Shown here: positions 1 to 12,615 of the stretch, piece by piece
How positions within the stretch are numbered: position 1 is the stretch's first letter
How the letters are laid out: each line of letters opens with the position of its first letter
Assembly (NCBI RefSeq): GCF_040436345.1
Contig: NC_133227.1
Location: 23,372,671 to 23,436,670 of the forward strand
From: Pagrus major
Lineage: Eukaryota; Chordata; Actinopteri; Spariformes; Sparidae
Length of the DNA: 64,000 nucleotides
Direction of reading: 5' to 3'
Notes under the pieces: generated by a model
Database searches by the model: none
Seen by the model: only the letters and a program-made list of their open reading frames with translations
Told to the model about the DNA's origin: nothing
Translations under genes and position numbers: made by a program

Positions 1-111
1 GTGGATGAGCTAAAGACATGAACAAGAAGTTTTAGAAAATATTTTAATACATTTAAATTTGCACCTAAAAATATAAGAACGACATTAAACTGAAGACATT
101 GGACTGAAGAG

Positions 112-3100
112 ATGGGCTTCGGTGATCTGCTGGAGCAGGTGAGTGACTGTGCTGTTCCTAATTATTCTGATATTAGTTCAACTGAACACTGGTCCAGGTA
201 GACCAGGTGTGATGCAGGTGTGTAACATGTGCTTACTGTCCCTTCTGGTTGCCATGGTGAGGTGGGCGGGTTTGGCAGGTACCAGTGGCTCCACGTGACT
301 CTGATTAGTTTACCTGGTTTGATGATGGCGAGTCAGAATCTGCTGAACAACTTCATCTCAGGAATCCCCACCCACCACTGCAGCCTGCCGGCCAATCACA
401 GCCTCTACAACCTGTCGCACCAACAGGTAACCTGTCTGTCTGAAATTACATGACACTACCAGGTGACCGGTCTGTCTGAGCCAGTCTGACATTACCAGGT
501 AACCTGTCTTAAGACAAGGTAACCTGTCTGACACCTGTCTCACTAATTGGTAATCTGTTTTACTACCACGTAACCTGTTCGACACTAGCAGGTAACTTGT
601 CTCATGACAAGTTACCTGCCTGACACTACCACGTTACCAGTCTCACTACCAGGTAACCTGTCTTACCACCATGTTACCTACCTGACACTACCAAGTCACC
701 TGTCTCACTACCAGGTAACCTGCCTGTCACTACCAGATAACCTGTCTCACTACCAGGTAACCTGTCTCACTACCAGGTAACATGTCTCACTACCAGGTTA
801 CCTAGCAGTGTCCGTCTGACACTAGCAGGTAACCTGTCTCACTACCAAGTGACCTGTCTGACACTACCAGGTGACCTCTCTCACTACCAGGTGACCTGTC
901 TCACTTCCTGGTAACCTGTCTCACTACTAGGTGACCTATCTGTCTGATCTGATTAAGTAATGAATCAGCGTACTACGGTGATGGCTGAATGTGATTGGTT
1001 TGGTTCTTTGGATGAACGTGATTGGTTTGGTTCTTTGGATGAACGTGATTGGTTTGGTTCTTTGGTTGAACGTGATTGGTTGTTTCAGGTGGATGACGGG
1101 CAGCTGCTGAAAGCTTTCATCCCACTGGACTCTTCAGGAAATAGACTGGACCGCTGCAGGAGGTAAAAGCTTTTCTGTTTTGTTCATTCTCTCTGTGTTG
1201 CATTGTGTTGATGACTACATTTCCTCTGACATCACAGCCTGTTCCACTTGTGGTTGTCTTTTATTCAGGTATGTAGAGCCTCAGTGGCAGCTGTTAGTTG
1301 CCAACAACTCAGCTAATGTTAGCCAGCTAGAGACAGAAGGATGTTTGGACGGATGGACGTTCGACCGCTCCGAGTTCCTCGCCACCACTGTCTCTGAGGT
1401 AACTGCTCACTTCACTTCATTCATCAATGCTGAGGCTAATGAGGTGGTGTTTGTTAACAGGAAGTTGTAGTGATCTTTAAGAAGGCTGAATTGATCCTTT
1501 AGGACACTTACATTCATTTCACTGTTTCTCTATCTCCCTGTCTGTCTCTGTGAATCTGTCTCTCAGTGGGGGCTGGTGTGTTCTCTACGTCCTCTGAAGC
1601 AGATGATTCAGACCATCTATATGGGCGGAGTTTTAGCAGGAGCCATCATCTACGGCGGCCTGTCAGATAGGTGATACTCACCTGTTCAAACTGTAAACAC
1701 ACATATAACCATCAACCAGTAATGATTGTAGGAATGTTTCCATGTTTTAGTTGCATCTTCTGTCCTGAGCGTCTGTTGTAGGCACACTGAAAAATCAAAC
1801 CAATCAGAATCTTTCTCTCTGTCCCTCTCTTTCTCTCAGGTTTGGTCGGCGGTCGGTCCTTATTTGGTCGTACCTGCAGCTTGGTGTGCTCGGTTGTAGC
1901 TCCGCCCTCTCGCCTTCATACTCCGTCTACTGCATTTTTAGATTCCTGTCTGGGATGGCGGTGTCAGGAATCATCCTCAATGGAGTCTCACTGAGTACCT
2001 GTCTACCTTTCTGTCTGTCTCAAACTTCAGGTTTAGTCTCCAACCCGATGACATGTCCTCAGAGGTCAATCAACCTGTCTGTCTATCTACCTGTCTGTCT
2101 CCAGAGGTGGAGTGGATCCCGACCAGAGAGAGGACATTAGTGGGCACGCTCACCTCTTTCTTCTTCACATTTGGTCAGATGATCCTAGCAGGGCTTGCCT
2201 ATTGGCTGAGAGACTGGAGGAAGCTGCAGTTAACAGTCTGTGCCCCCCATTTCTTGTTCTTCGCCTACAGCTGGTCAGTGTGGACTTTCAAAATAAATGT
2301 CTATATGTCTACCTGTTTGTTCTAATTTTATTGCTCTCTGATTGGTCAGGTGGTACTCCGAGTCAGCTCGTTGGTTGGTTCTGAAACGTCGATCTGATGA
2401 GGCATTAAAGAGTCTTCACCGAGTTGCTCGAATCAACGGAAAAGCAGAGATAATCGATAAGTTAACACTGGAGGTAACCTGTCCGTTTGTTTGACTAACT
2501 ACCTGTCTGTTTGTCACATACATAGAGTTTTGTGCTACCCAATCAGAAGCTGAGATCAGTCCTGTGTCACCTGCAGGTTCTACACTCTCACATGCATAAG
2601 GAGATCGAGTCGAGTCGTTCTTCATTTACAGCATACGACCTGCTGAAGACCAGAGGGATGAGACGTATCTCCATCTGTCTGGTTGCTGTCTGGTCAGAAA
2701 ATACACCTGCTTCACCTGATTTTATTCCCATTTATTCATTTATACTTATTTATTTGTTTATCTATTCAGCAACAACAAATACAGCTTCAATCTAAACCAC
2801 AATAGACAACAGAGAAGATTTGAGAATCAGCAGTTTGTCTTCCTCTGCAGGTTCTCAACCAGTTTTGCGTACTATGGTTTGGCAATGGACCTGCAGAAGT
2901 TCGGGGTGAGTCACCTGATTGAAATTCAAATCAGATAATATGATCAGTATGGATGGGAAATATTACCATGGTGATGACGTTTAAGTGAGTCTAATGTAGT
3001 CACCTGTCTACCTTTGCTCTCCTCTTATTGGCTGGTAAATACTGAGCTCTCTTCCTATTGGTTGTTCCAGGTGAATATCTACCTGATGCAGATCATCTTT

Positions 3101-5481
3101 GGAGCTGTTGATTTTCCCTTCAAACTAATAGCTCTGGCTTCGCTCACTTACCTGGGGAGGAGGATCACTCAGGCAGCCTGTCTCTTCCTGTCTGCCCTCA
3201 TCATCTTCGCCAACATCTTCGTCCCCTCAGGTAACGAACACTAATCCACCGTAATACATAGAGTGCCTGCCTCCAAGGCTGCTGTGACGTCTCCGCTGTG
3301 AGACTCGTGTTTGTGCAGGAGACCGGAGATGAAGACGTTAATGTCTCTGCGTGTTCAGTAGTTTTGTAGTTTCTGACTGAATCCCTGTGGTTTGAAGTTT
3401 GTTTTCTCTCCTTCGTCCCCGTTTGTACGTTCAGATATCTGCTGTATTTTACTAGTTCGCTTTTAGCTCTTTCGGGAGTTGTTAAGTTAACATTTCACAG
3501 GTTTTTTGCTACATAATAAAAGCTTTTCTGTAACTAAATAATGGGGGGCTTTTATTGTGAAGAATTTATAGGAAATTAAATGTGTTTTCTAATGAATTAG
3601 TGGAGCTGCTTTTCTTCCATAATATTGTGGGAAGGAAGTATTTACAGCTGCTCCTTTGACCATTATTAAAGACACACCACCAAGCAGGTAGCCCAGAATT
3701 TCAGTCCAGGAGCTGACTGTTCAAGAACCTGCTGTCTTTGTAAATCAGGAGCTGAACACATTCAAAGCAAACCACTTTGTACACCGTCACTGCACTGATC
3801 CAAATTCTAACCTGAGCCCCGATACCCCCTGAATCCTCTCCTACCGTCCCTACCCTAGACATGCAGACCCTCAGGACCACTTTGGCATGTCTTGGGAAAG
3901 GCTTCACCTCGTCTTCCTTCACCGTCGTCTACTTGTACACTGGAGAGCTCTACCCCACGATCATCAGGTGAAACTAATGGTTCAGATCCCCAGAAACCCA
4001 CTGACACAAATCTTTGGTTTGGCATGTAGGAGAAAAACACCAAGATAAAAACCAACCTAGTGCTGGATCAATCTGTAAATGTATTGATCTCATGATGTGT
4101 GTGTGTGTTCTGTGTTTGCAGGCAGACAGGAATGGGCTTCGTCTCCACCATGGCGAGAATCGGCAGCATGGCGGCCCCTGCTGTTCTCATCCTCGACGAG
4201 GTGACGTCACTTATCCAAACCTCATTAACAAATCACAATATTAACGTAATTGATCAATGAATATAGGTTTTCTTCATACAATCCATGTCATCAGTGGTGT
4301 CATCGAAATGCAAAAACAGGTTAGTAATGCATGAATAATCAATAGACCAAATTCTCACGGTGGCCATTTTCCTCTTACATCACACTCAGGGTGGGAAAAA
4401 CACAAATGTTGTACTGTTGTGTTCTAGGGTTCAAGTCATATAAATGTAGGTTATCTTAAATTGTTATCAATTTACTGCTTCCTGATTGAGCAACTGTAAA
4501 GGAAAGTGACAATGGAAAGTTAAATCTGGAGGGACATCAGGCCATATTTCAAATTAAAACTACAGGTTGGATAACTGACTGACTAGCTTCAATTAGACAA
4601 CTGCTAACTTAAGCATTCAACCACATTCTAGTTAACGATTTGATACAATACAATTAGGAAAGGTATAGATTAATTCAGAAATATCAACACACATCTTGGA
4701 GACATTTGTCTAAACCTGGAAGTGAAACACACAGTATGTAATCAAATGGTAATGTTAGCTAGGAAGCTTTTGATTGATGACATCAGCTAACGAGTTATCA
4801 CATATGTTGTTTTATCTTGGAGCCGAATGACGGTCCGTCTGCTGTCATGAGCTGCTCTTTAACTTTCTGTCTAAACAAAATCAGCTCACTGAATCTCTGC
4901 ATTTGTACTGAGATCAGTCCTGGTAACTAATGCTAACAGTACTGATGGACTGACTACATTTCCCAGGTACTCCCTGCTCTGCCCAGTGTGGTGTATGGGG
5001 GGGCGGCGGTGTTGGCTGGCTGCTTTGCTTGCTTCCTGCCAGAGACATTGAACGTGCCGCTTCCAGACACCATCGAGGATGTAGAGGAGAAATGGTGAGC
5101 AAGCAGCTAGCATCAGTAGCTTCATTAGCGGGTGTGTTAGCATCATTAGCGTCATTAACAGCTTTAGCTTCATTAGCAATGTTGGCTTCAACCCCCACTG
5201 AAATATCAGCGCATAGTGATGCTAATGCTAACTAGCTGCTGGGCTAGTTACAGTGCTGGTCGTTGTCATCAGGCACCTGATCAATGTGTAATAAATTATT
5301 AAACGTCATTAACTGGAAATTGTCTGTGTGAAGGTCTGGAAGAAAGCCCGCCACCCAACAACAAGAGGGCGTGTCATTACATGAAGGCGGAGCCTCTGAG
5401 AGTGGGGGTGTGGTCTCAACAGAAGGCGTGGCTTTAAAAGAGCTGAAGGATGCAGAAGGGACTGGACTCAATGCCCTCTGA
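112..5481 (+). CDS. slc22a6l: Organic anion transporter, SLC22A6/OAT1-like (complete, 15 coding exons)
   Basis: Predicted 580-aa multipass plasma-membrane transporter of the major facilitator superfamily, close to mammalian OAT1/OAT3, which exchange organic anions for dicarboxylates in kidney. Coding exons: 112-138, 262-426, 1089-1162, 1269-1398, 1567-1670, 1840-1994, 2105-2273, 2350-2473, 2577-2692, 2851-2905, 3071-3230, 3859-3967, 4122-4200, 4967-5094, 5334-5481. All joins keep frame and use GT-AG. The start [17 protein letters not shown] matches the OAT N-terminus (MAFNDLLQQVGGVGRFQ). The large first extracellular loop has glycosylation sequons (N54, N59, NNS/NVS near residue 110). The MFS loop motif GGLSDRFGRRS lies near residues 162-172. 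[40 protein letters not shown] and [20 protein letters not shown] are family blocks. The exact orthologue among fish slc22a6/a8-type genes is uncertain; the family is secure. Confidence 0.9.
427..955 (+). repeat. Intronic minisatellite built on a splice-donor-like unit
   Basis: Intron 2 of the SLC22 gene is nearly filled by about 23 degenerate copies of a 20-22 bp unit, roughly TACCAGGTAACCTGTCTCAC. The unit resembles the authentic exon 2 donor (CAACAG at 421-426 followed by GTAACCTGTCT). Many copies keep CAGGTAAC or CAGGTGAC. Copies vary in length and sequence, so the array is not recent. Confidence 0.85.
991..1080 (+). repeat. 27-bp tandem repeat just upstream of exon 3
   Basis: Three 27-bp units (991-1017, 1018-1044, 1045-1071) plus a 9-bp partial unit end 8 bp before the exon 3 acceptor of the SLC22 gene (AG at 1087-1088). 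Copies 1 and 2 appear identical and copy 3 differs by one base (GGATG versus GGTTG). The unit is T-rich and may supply the polypyrimidine tract. Confidence 0.9.
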
Positions 5482-5692
5482 CCAATCAGACAACACCGGA
5501 CAATGCCAATGACAGCTGGATTGAACCTTGACCAATCAGATGGCTGGACTGAAACTTGACCAATCAGAAGGCTGAAGTCGTAAATGAACCAATGAGAATC
5601 AAAGAGAGGCACACTTCAGTAGCAAAGTTTTTCTATGTTCCAGAAAATTAATTTTACTGAAAAAAATTAACACAATTTATAACATTTCATTA

Positions 5693-5698
5693 AATAAA
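5693..5698 (+). promoter_or_regulatory. Candidate polyadenylation signal of the SLC22 gene
   Basis: Canonical AATAAA about 210 bp after the stop codon, in an AT-rich stretch. The 3' UTR before it (5482-5600) contains three close repeats of GACCAATCAGA, a local duplication with no clear function. The actual cleavage site is unknown. Confidence 0.45.
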
Positions 5699-8420
5699 TG
5701 AAATCAGATATTTGATTTATTTTTTATTTTTTATTAGATGTAAATGAAGCCACATCACAAATGGTGTTATATTGTCTGAAACACATTTTAAACCGTTTCT
5801 GTCAACATTAATCAGTAACTCGCTCTAACACACAACAGAACTGTGATTAATATCAGATTAGACGATTGTTGTAGTTTCACACTGTAAGAACCAGTTTTCA
5901 GAGATAAATATTAATTAGATCAGATGTGTATCTGTCATTGTCTCTGGTGTGGCGCTGTCTGCGGTGTCTGTATCTGCGGAGACTGCCATCTGCCTGTATT
6001 TTCTTATTTGGTTAGCATTAATACTGTGTACAGGATATTTCTGGACATCAGCATTCTGGAGAAAGATATGCCAACGTGCTGATGTTTGATGACCTGGGCA
6101 TGACACTCAACAATCAGTTATCTTTCTCCAGAATCACCTACTGCCTCTGGTGCGTTTACAAACAAGCAACTGAATAAATCCTGCGCAGTGTGCCTTTAAT
6201 ACTGCTCGTCTATATTGATGTTCTGTGATGTTTGTGTGTTTGGGAATGTTGAGAGAAAGGAAGCAGTGCTCAAGACTGTCTAATATAAAACAGTTTTGAA
6301 CAAAATATCAATAACAGCTGTGAGGTTACTTATATATAACTATACTGTAAGTACGGTTCAAACAGCAGGTGGTACCAAACTGTTTTCTGTTCATTAGATT
6401 AAACACAACTTTATTTATTTTCATTCAGGTTTTAGATGTTGACACACAGGATGTCTCACAATGGTTCATTATTTATTATGTCTTTTAATTAATTCAACAT
6501 GTTCAGACAGTTTGTTTAGAAGAAGAAACTGCAGGCAAGTTTGTGTTTTTTTGCTCAGATTATTTTCACACCTACATAAAAATACTATGCTGATACTTTG
6601 TCTTGCAGGTAATCAGATTACCTGTTTACCTCTACTTTATCAATGTATTGACGATGAAATGTGCTTTGAGACAGTAAGACACTGATGACAATGAACAACA
6701 ACAAAGTCAAGGATAAAAATAATACACAGTTTATATAAAAATAACAGACACAATTATTAACTTTTTAAAACGTTAATAAAATCAAAATACATGATAAATG
6801 TTGCTGTTAAATACTACCAGGTTAAGAAAAGGTCTCAGTTCAGACTCTTCAGTCAGGTAAGAGTACAAATACTATAATGTATAAATACTCCAATACACAA
6901 GTATTTGCTTCAAAATGTACTTAAAGATAAAAATGTTCCCTTTGGTTTTAATGGCTTTATTTTAGTATGAGATGCTTAATTTTGATGTAATAACAGGCAA
7001 TCAGTATTTTAAAGTAACAGGAAATGGAAATCCTGTCGTAAAGAACCTTAGAGTTGTACCTGGGTACATATACTCAGTTATTTCACTACTGGATATTCTA
7101 GTTAAATTGATTTTTGTATTTTCACACAAAACAAACAGAAGGTAACCCAGAAACAAACCAAATAAACAGGTAAACTAAAATGTTTATATGTAAAGTGTTC
7201 GTAGTGTTTATACAGACTGAAATTCCCTACAGTGCACAATAAATAAAAATGTTAAATGTTTACCTGGAGTGCACACAAAAAACAGGAGTTAGGAAAAATA
7301 AAAACAAAGATATCTGTTTTTGCAAATTAACCCTTCAATGTAAAAATTCGGATCTGAACATGATGATGTCTGAGGGGACACTGCCCTCTGCTGGTCCACA
7401 CATGCAGTGGATTCGTCATCAAGGATCCTAACATGGTGTTAATGAAGGAGTTTTCCTTCCCCAGGTGGACCAATTAGAAAGATCCTACTTACCTGACAAA
7501 AATATAAATACACATTTGAATGTTTTTGCAATTTGTCATAACTCACTCTAAACCTTTTACAGCTGAGAGAGTCATGACTGACTCTTTGGTGTTTTATCAA
7601 CCAAACAATGACTCAGTTAAGAAAATAATCAGCAGATTAATCGATTAATTAATTAATTCAACCTTTATTTAAATCTCGAAGAATCATTGGGCATACCCTC
7701 ATTTCCACTGATCATTACATTTTCTTATGATAATGTGATACCTGATATGAAGGTTAGCAAGGTGCAAAAATTGATGTGAAAACATTTGAGATGTCTAAAT
7801 GAATGTGAGAATCATTAGCTATATCTTCACATGAAAATCAAACATTAATAATCAGTTAGTGTCTGACTAACTGACTGACTAATATTCTGCCTGGCTGATG
7901 GTCCCTCTGTTATGACTTTTGGTCAGTATTTTTTATTTAGTGGTAATAACCTTAACAACTCGTGATATTAAAATCTAACCTCCCATTGATTATATCCACA
8001 GTTTAGTCATATATATCCATGAACAAAAGCTCACAGTTCGTTGATCTGCATTGGTTTGGTGAATTCTGCCTGTCTGATTATATCAAATATGTTGATTATT
8101 TTACATCAGGTTGTTGATTCACAGTGTTAGATAAATTATAAGGGAAATACAGAATATTACCAGAACTATACTTTATTATGCTTGTTTTTTTATTAAACTT
8201 GCTGGTTTTCCTTTAATTTTACGGTATTAGGGGCTGGTTTTTTGATCAAAATGTGTTTTTGTTTTTTTAAATTGTTAGACATTAATTTCAAGATCTGTTT
8301 TTTTATCTGATTGAACTTAAGCTGCTGTGAATTCTGCTCAGAAATATCTGTATTGATCAGCTGCAGACTGACCACCAGGTACTGATTGATCAGATATCGG
8401 CTGTTTTTTTGCCTCTAGTG
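5699..8420. other. Intergenic region between the SLC22 gene and pwwp2a
   Basis: About 2.7 kb of AT-rich DNA with no supported gene. It contains a probable LINE relic near 6060-6130, a degenerate piece resembling the GTGGTG MITE family at about 6840-7090, and a CTCF-like motif near 7380-7398. Small ORFs here lack family matches and are treated as chance. Confidence 0.6.
6060..6130 (+). mobile_element. Probable LINE reverse-transcriptase relic
   Basis: In one frame the DNA reads DDLGMTLNNQLSFSRITYC, which resembles the segment after the catalytic core of L2/CR1/Rex-type LINE reverse transcriptases (NLGV.lD.qLsFs.HI). No longer frame remains, so this is an old fragment. The assignment rests on one short motif. 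Confidence 0.35.
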
Positions 8421-8429
8421 TTTTTGTTT

Positions 8430-9600
8430 CTTGTAAAAACAAACGCCCCCTGGCGGCTGGCTCACGCCTCACAGACTTGGACAAAATCATCCAATCAGAG
8501 ATCACGCTCGCCGTCGTTTCATTTGAGTGACAGGAACTCAGACCAATGGCACTGCGCCTGCGCAGCTGGCAGTGTTGTGGGAGGGCGGGGCGAGGCGCTG
8601 CTCGGCAGCATAGCGGAAGAAAATGGCGGCCGTGGCTGCAGAGCCAGGAGCTGCGGCGGTTCAGACAACAACAATAACCGCGGCTGCGGACGACGAAGGC
8701 CCATCAGAACCGGGCCTTGACGGCCAGGGACTCTCAGGATCCCTGCTGGAGACCGACGAGCCGCGGGAGTACGGCCCGGGTGTGGAGTTGGTCGTCCCCC
8801 GGGTGGAGGATGGTGGGGACGGGGAGGAGCGCCGCCATGTCAGGCCGGAGCTGGAGCCCGCGGCGGGAAAAGCGCTCTCTGATAACGCCGTTAACGATGA
8901 ACTGATTAACAGCTTCCCGGTGGACAGGGTCAGCATGGACCGGTTCTCCCCCGGAGTACCGGGAGATCCAGAGGGCGGCGGGAACGTATCGGTGCAGGCG
9001 GTGTACCGCAGCATCCTGGCGGACCCGCAGCCTTCCGCCGTCTTCCTGCACTCCTTCCCGGCTCCCCCACCCGTCACCGAGGCCGGGCTGTCTTTGGCGG
9101 AACCGGCGGAACCGACCACCAACGTTACGACGGACAGGGCTGAGACCGCGGATCGAGACAGAGGGTACACGGCTCTGGTTCAACCGGAGCTTAGGCCCGA
9201 CCCCGTGGAGGACGCCATGTACGACGGTAACGCGGAGCGGTTGTCGGTTCTGGACAATCTGGATCCAGACATGGGGTACGGCAAAAACTCAGCCGGTACC
9301 GAGGAGATGCCGGGCCGCGGCTTGCGGGACTCCTCCCCGCCCTGCCGATCCCCGAAGAGGCGACTAATGATGGACACCGTGAAGCAAGAGAAATCCGCTG
9401 GAGAAGACTCTTCCCGGCCGGAGCCTGGATCGGAACACGGTCTCGGTGCTCCGCCCTTCGCCTCTGTGCAGGATCTGAGTCCTGGGTCCGAGGTCCGGGT
9501 CTCCTTGGACCACGTCATTGATGACGCGCTGGTGGTGTCCTTCCGGTTGGGTGAGAAAGTGTTCTCCGGGGTGCTGATGGATGTTTCCAAAAGGTAAAGT
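8430..9600 (+). promoter_or_regulatory. CpG-rich promoter and first exon of pwwp2a
   Basis: GC and CpG content rise sharply at about 8430 and fall after the exon 1 donor. Upstream of the start codon are two CCAAT boxes (CCAATCAG near 8492, ACCAATGG near 8543), a GC box (GGGCGGGGCG near 8583) and a CTCF-like site near 8440-8460. The start codon lies in AAAATGGCGGCCG, which resembles a YY1 site as in many housekeeping promoters. Read from sequence only. Confidence 0.65.
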
Positions 9601-12600
9601 TTTATTAAAATAAGATGTTAAGTTACTAAAAGATGTAGTTTTTAATCACATAAAAATGGTCTAATCTGATTTTATTGAAACGTCAACAATTCGTTTAATA
9701 AATAATATTGTTTCTAATTGCCTCTTCAATCTGAACATTTTGTGTTTTTCTATGTTTAATGAACTAAATAGTTTGTAATTGCTTGTTATATTGATGTTTT
9801 TGTCTTTTCTAATGGCTATTTTAGCATAGAAACAGTAGACTATCATTCAGACACTGAATGTATTCATATTTGAATATTTTGTGGGCCTCAAAAGACGAAT
9901 ATTTAGGTGAATAAAACCTCCATTTAACATGAAAGACCGTAACTCCTCATGTGTATTTTGACTGCACCGAGTCCAGTTTCTGTGGCAGGTGGTTCCTAAC
10001 TTTTGAACAGTTGTGTATAATGTAATGTATAATATGACATACATTATAATTCATTTGAAGATGTCACTGAGATGGACATTTTCTCTATTTTCTGGCATGA
10101 GGACGATCAGAAGTATCATTTTTATCATCAATTATCTGTATTTTCTGTATTAACGTCTTGTTCTAAAAAATGTTATTGGTCAACTAACAATCCAAAAATA
10201 CTCTGTTTACAATCACACAGTTGTCTCAATTGATTAATTGATTATGAAAATACCTGCTGATATTTTCTTAAGGGCTGATTAATTATTGATATTTCCAATT
10301 CCAGCATTATTAAATCTTCCATTGTGATGTACATCATCAAACATTTAAACTGATTACCAAAGAAACACTCTCTACTGCAATTCAAAGCCTCCTTAGGTTG
10401 AGAAAAGGCTGTAGTGAGGAAAAGTAAGGACAAACCAAGTGACTAGGCGAGGGCTCAATGGGTGAATGGGAAAATATAAATGTTAACTAATATCCTATAT
10501 GTATTCATATCAAACATATATATATGTGAAGTATAAAATGTCCTAATTTAATCTGTTTAACCAGAGGTTTAGTTCCAGTCAAGAGCTTTAGTTTTAAGAT
10601 CAGATCTCAGGTTCTCATACCAAATCAGCCCTTTTATTTGAGTTCTCACCCTGTTTTGTGTGTGTGTGTTTAGGTTTGGACCATACGGTATTCCCATCAC
10701 GGTGTTTCCCAGACGGGACGACCGGAATCGCCCTCCGATGCCTATGCAGTCACAGCCAGTTACCAGCGACGACCCGTCCACCAAACAAGAAGAGGTCACC
10801 ACCAATCCCACATCCTCACCCCCTCCCCATCCTCACCCCTGGACCTCCAAACCGCCACCGCTGTTCCAGGAGGGTGCACCATACCCTCCTCCTCTGTTCA
10901 TCAGGGACACCTACAACCAGGCCTTACCTCAGCCACTGCCACGCAAGATCAAGCGGCCAAAGCGACGCTACCGCTGCGAGGAGCCAACCTCTATCATGAA
11001 CGCCATTAAGCTCCGCCCCCGCCAGGTGCTCTGCGACAAGTGCAAAAGCGTGGTAGCATCAGGCGGGCACAGGGAGGCCCGACGGGGTCCAGTGGATCTG
11101 AGGGGTGAGGAGGCGTCCCGGCGGCGGCGACAAGCTGACGGCCCAATCTCCTCAGAGCTCAAACGGCTAAGGAGCGACGACAAAGGGGGACGTACTGCAG
11201 TAGACAGACGCTCATCATCGGGGATACGTGTGTCATCTTCATCATCATCTTCCTCTCGCCGTGTCCTGAGGGGTGTGGCTTCATCTTCATCCTCGTCGCA
11301 ATCCTCATCCAACCGCATGTGTCTGAAGCTGAACTCTAAGAAGGTTCTGTCCAAAGGTTCTGCTGTCGATCGCTCCAAAGCACGGCAGGTTCTCAAGAAA
11401 CTAGCGAGGAATTCTCAGCCACCGCCGGCACATCGACGGCCCAAAGACCAGAACCAGAATCAAAACCAGGGTCAGACCCAGAACCAGGACCATACCAAGG
11501 CTGTGACCCGAGCTGCAGCCCTGCAGAACCACAACCAGAAGGTCCACTTCACCCGCCGCCAGCACCTCAGCGGCGCCACCGTCAGCTCGAGCTCCCACAC
11601 GCCTCTTCCACCAAGAATGCGTCTCAAACCCCAAAGGTATCGTACCGACGATAGCCAGGTGCCCTGCTCCTCCTCCTCCTCCTCCCCGACAAAACAGAGC
11701 GCACGCTCGTCGCCTCCCAAACCTGCTTTAAGCCCCACCCTCACACCCACATCTAGCACAGCCCTGCACGAAGCCCCGCCCCCGCCCTCAACCACAGCTC
11801 CTCCTCCAATGCCCGAATCCACTGCAGCCAGTGTTGCCATGGAGTCACAGGAGGTCTGTCCCCCTGAGGAGGAGGGGGCGGAGCAGGTGGAGCAGGGAGA
11901 AGGAGGAGATGATGGGCAGGTGGAGGATCCTCCTCCCCGATCCTCCTCCCTGGACTCCTCTCACTCAGAGTGCAGCTCCACAGAGACCTTTGATCTCCCT
12001 ACACATGGAGAACCAACCTCCTCCTCCCCCCCTGTTCCCACTCCCCCTCCCTCCTCTTCCTCCTCCTCTTCCTCCTCCTCCTCCTCGTTAGGGCATAAGT
12101 GTCCCACCTCCTCCTACCCTGCCACCCCTCCCCCCAGAGCTGATGGCGAGGAGATGCAGGCCGCTGGCGAAGAGGAGGATGGAGGTGAAGTGAAGAGGCG
12201 TCGCAAGTCTTCCACGTCCTCCTCCTCCTCCTCGTCTTCGTCCTCCTCCTCTGTGTTCTCCAAGTTGGTGTCCAAGTGTTTGCTCCCTGATGGGCGGACA
12301 GTGTGTGTCGGCGACATTGTCTGGGCAAAGATCTACGGTTTCCCTTGGTGGCCAGCGCGCGTGCTTGGCATCACAGTGTCGCGGCGTGGCGACACGGGGC
12401 TGGCAGTGCAGCAGGAGGCACGGGTGTCCTGGTTTGGCTCTCCCACCACCTCCTTCCTGCCGCTCACCCAGCTGTCACCCTTCCTGGAGAGCTTTCAGTC
12501 ACGCTTTGACAGGAAGAGGAAGGGGCCGTACCGCCGCGCCATTGCCGAGGCTGCCAGTGCAGCCAAACAGCTGACGCCTGAAGTCCGGGCGCTGCTCACT

Positions 12601-12615
12601 CAGTTTGAAACGTAG
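8623..12615 (+). CDS. pwwp2a: PWWP domain-containing protein 2A (complete, two coding exons)
   Basis: Predicted 970-aa nuclear chromatin reader. Human PWWP2A (755 aa) binds H2A.Z nucleosomes and H3K36me3 and recruits an MTA1/HDAC NuRD subcomplex. Coding exons 8623-9593 and 10674-12615 join within AG|G (SKR|FGPYG). The start MAAVAAE matches human PWWP2A. Conserved blocks follow in order: GSEVRVSLDHVIDDALVVSF, FGPYGIPITVFP, TSKPPPLFQEGAPYPPPLF, RKIKRPKRRYRCEEPTSIMN, KLRPRQVLCDKCKS, KVHFTRRQ and PPRMRLKPQRYR. The PWWP domain lies at about 863-925, with the signature PWWP at 881-884, then TSFLPLTQLSPFLE. The C-terminus LTPEVRALLTQFET is identical to human. The extra length comes from Ser, Pro and Gln/Asn tracts between blocks, including several TCC-rich poly-Ser runs. 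PWWP2A is favoured over 2B by both termini. Confidence 0.95.
9594..10673 (+). other. Intron 1 of pwwp2a
   Basis: A 1.08-kb AT-rich intron with a GTAAAG donor. The acceptor TTTAG is preceded by a TG run (10657-10670) instead of a plain pyrimidine tract. No gene or recognisable element seen. Confidence 0.8.

Noticed and set aside
5490-5600. Repeated GACCAATCAGA as CCAAT-box promoter elements
   Set aside because: They lie in the SLC22 3' UTR as a short local duplication, with no start site or gene downstream on this strand for 3 kb.
8661-9590. Long minus-strand ORFs opposite pwwp2a exon 1
   Set aside because: They are antisense shadows of a GC-rich coding exon and have no family match; the plus-strand frame is clearly conserved.
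10968-12328. Minus-strand and out-of-frame ORFs in pwwp2a exon 2
   Set aside because: Arg- or Glu-rich products arise from reading the Ser/Pro codon repeats in other frames.
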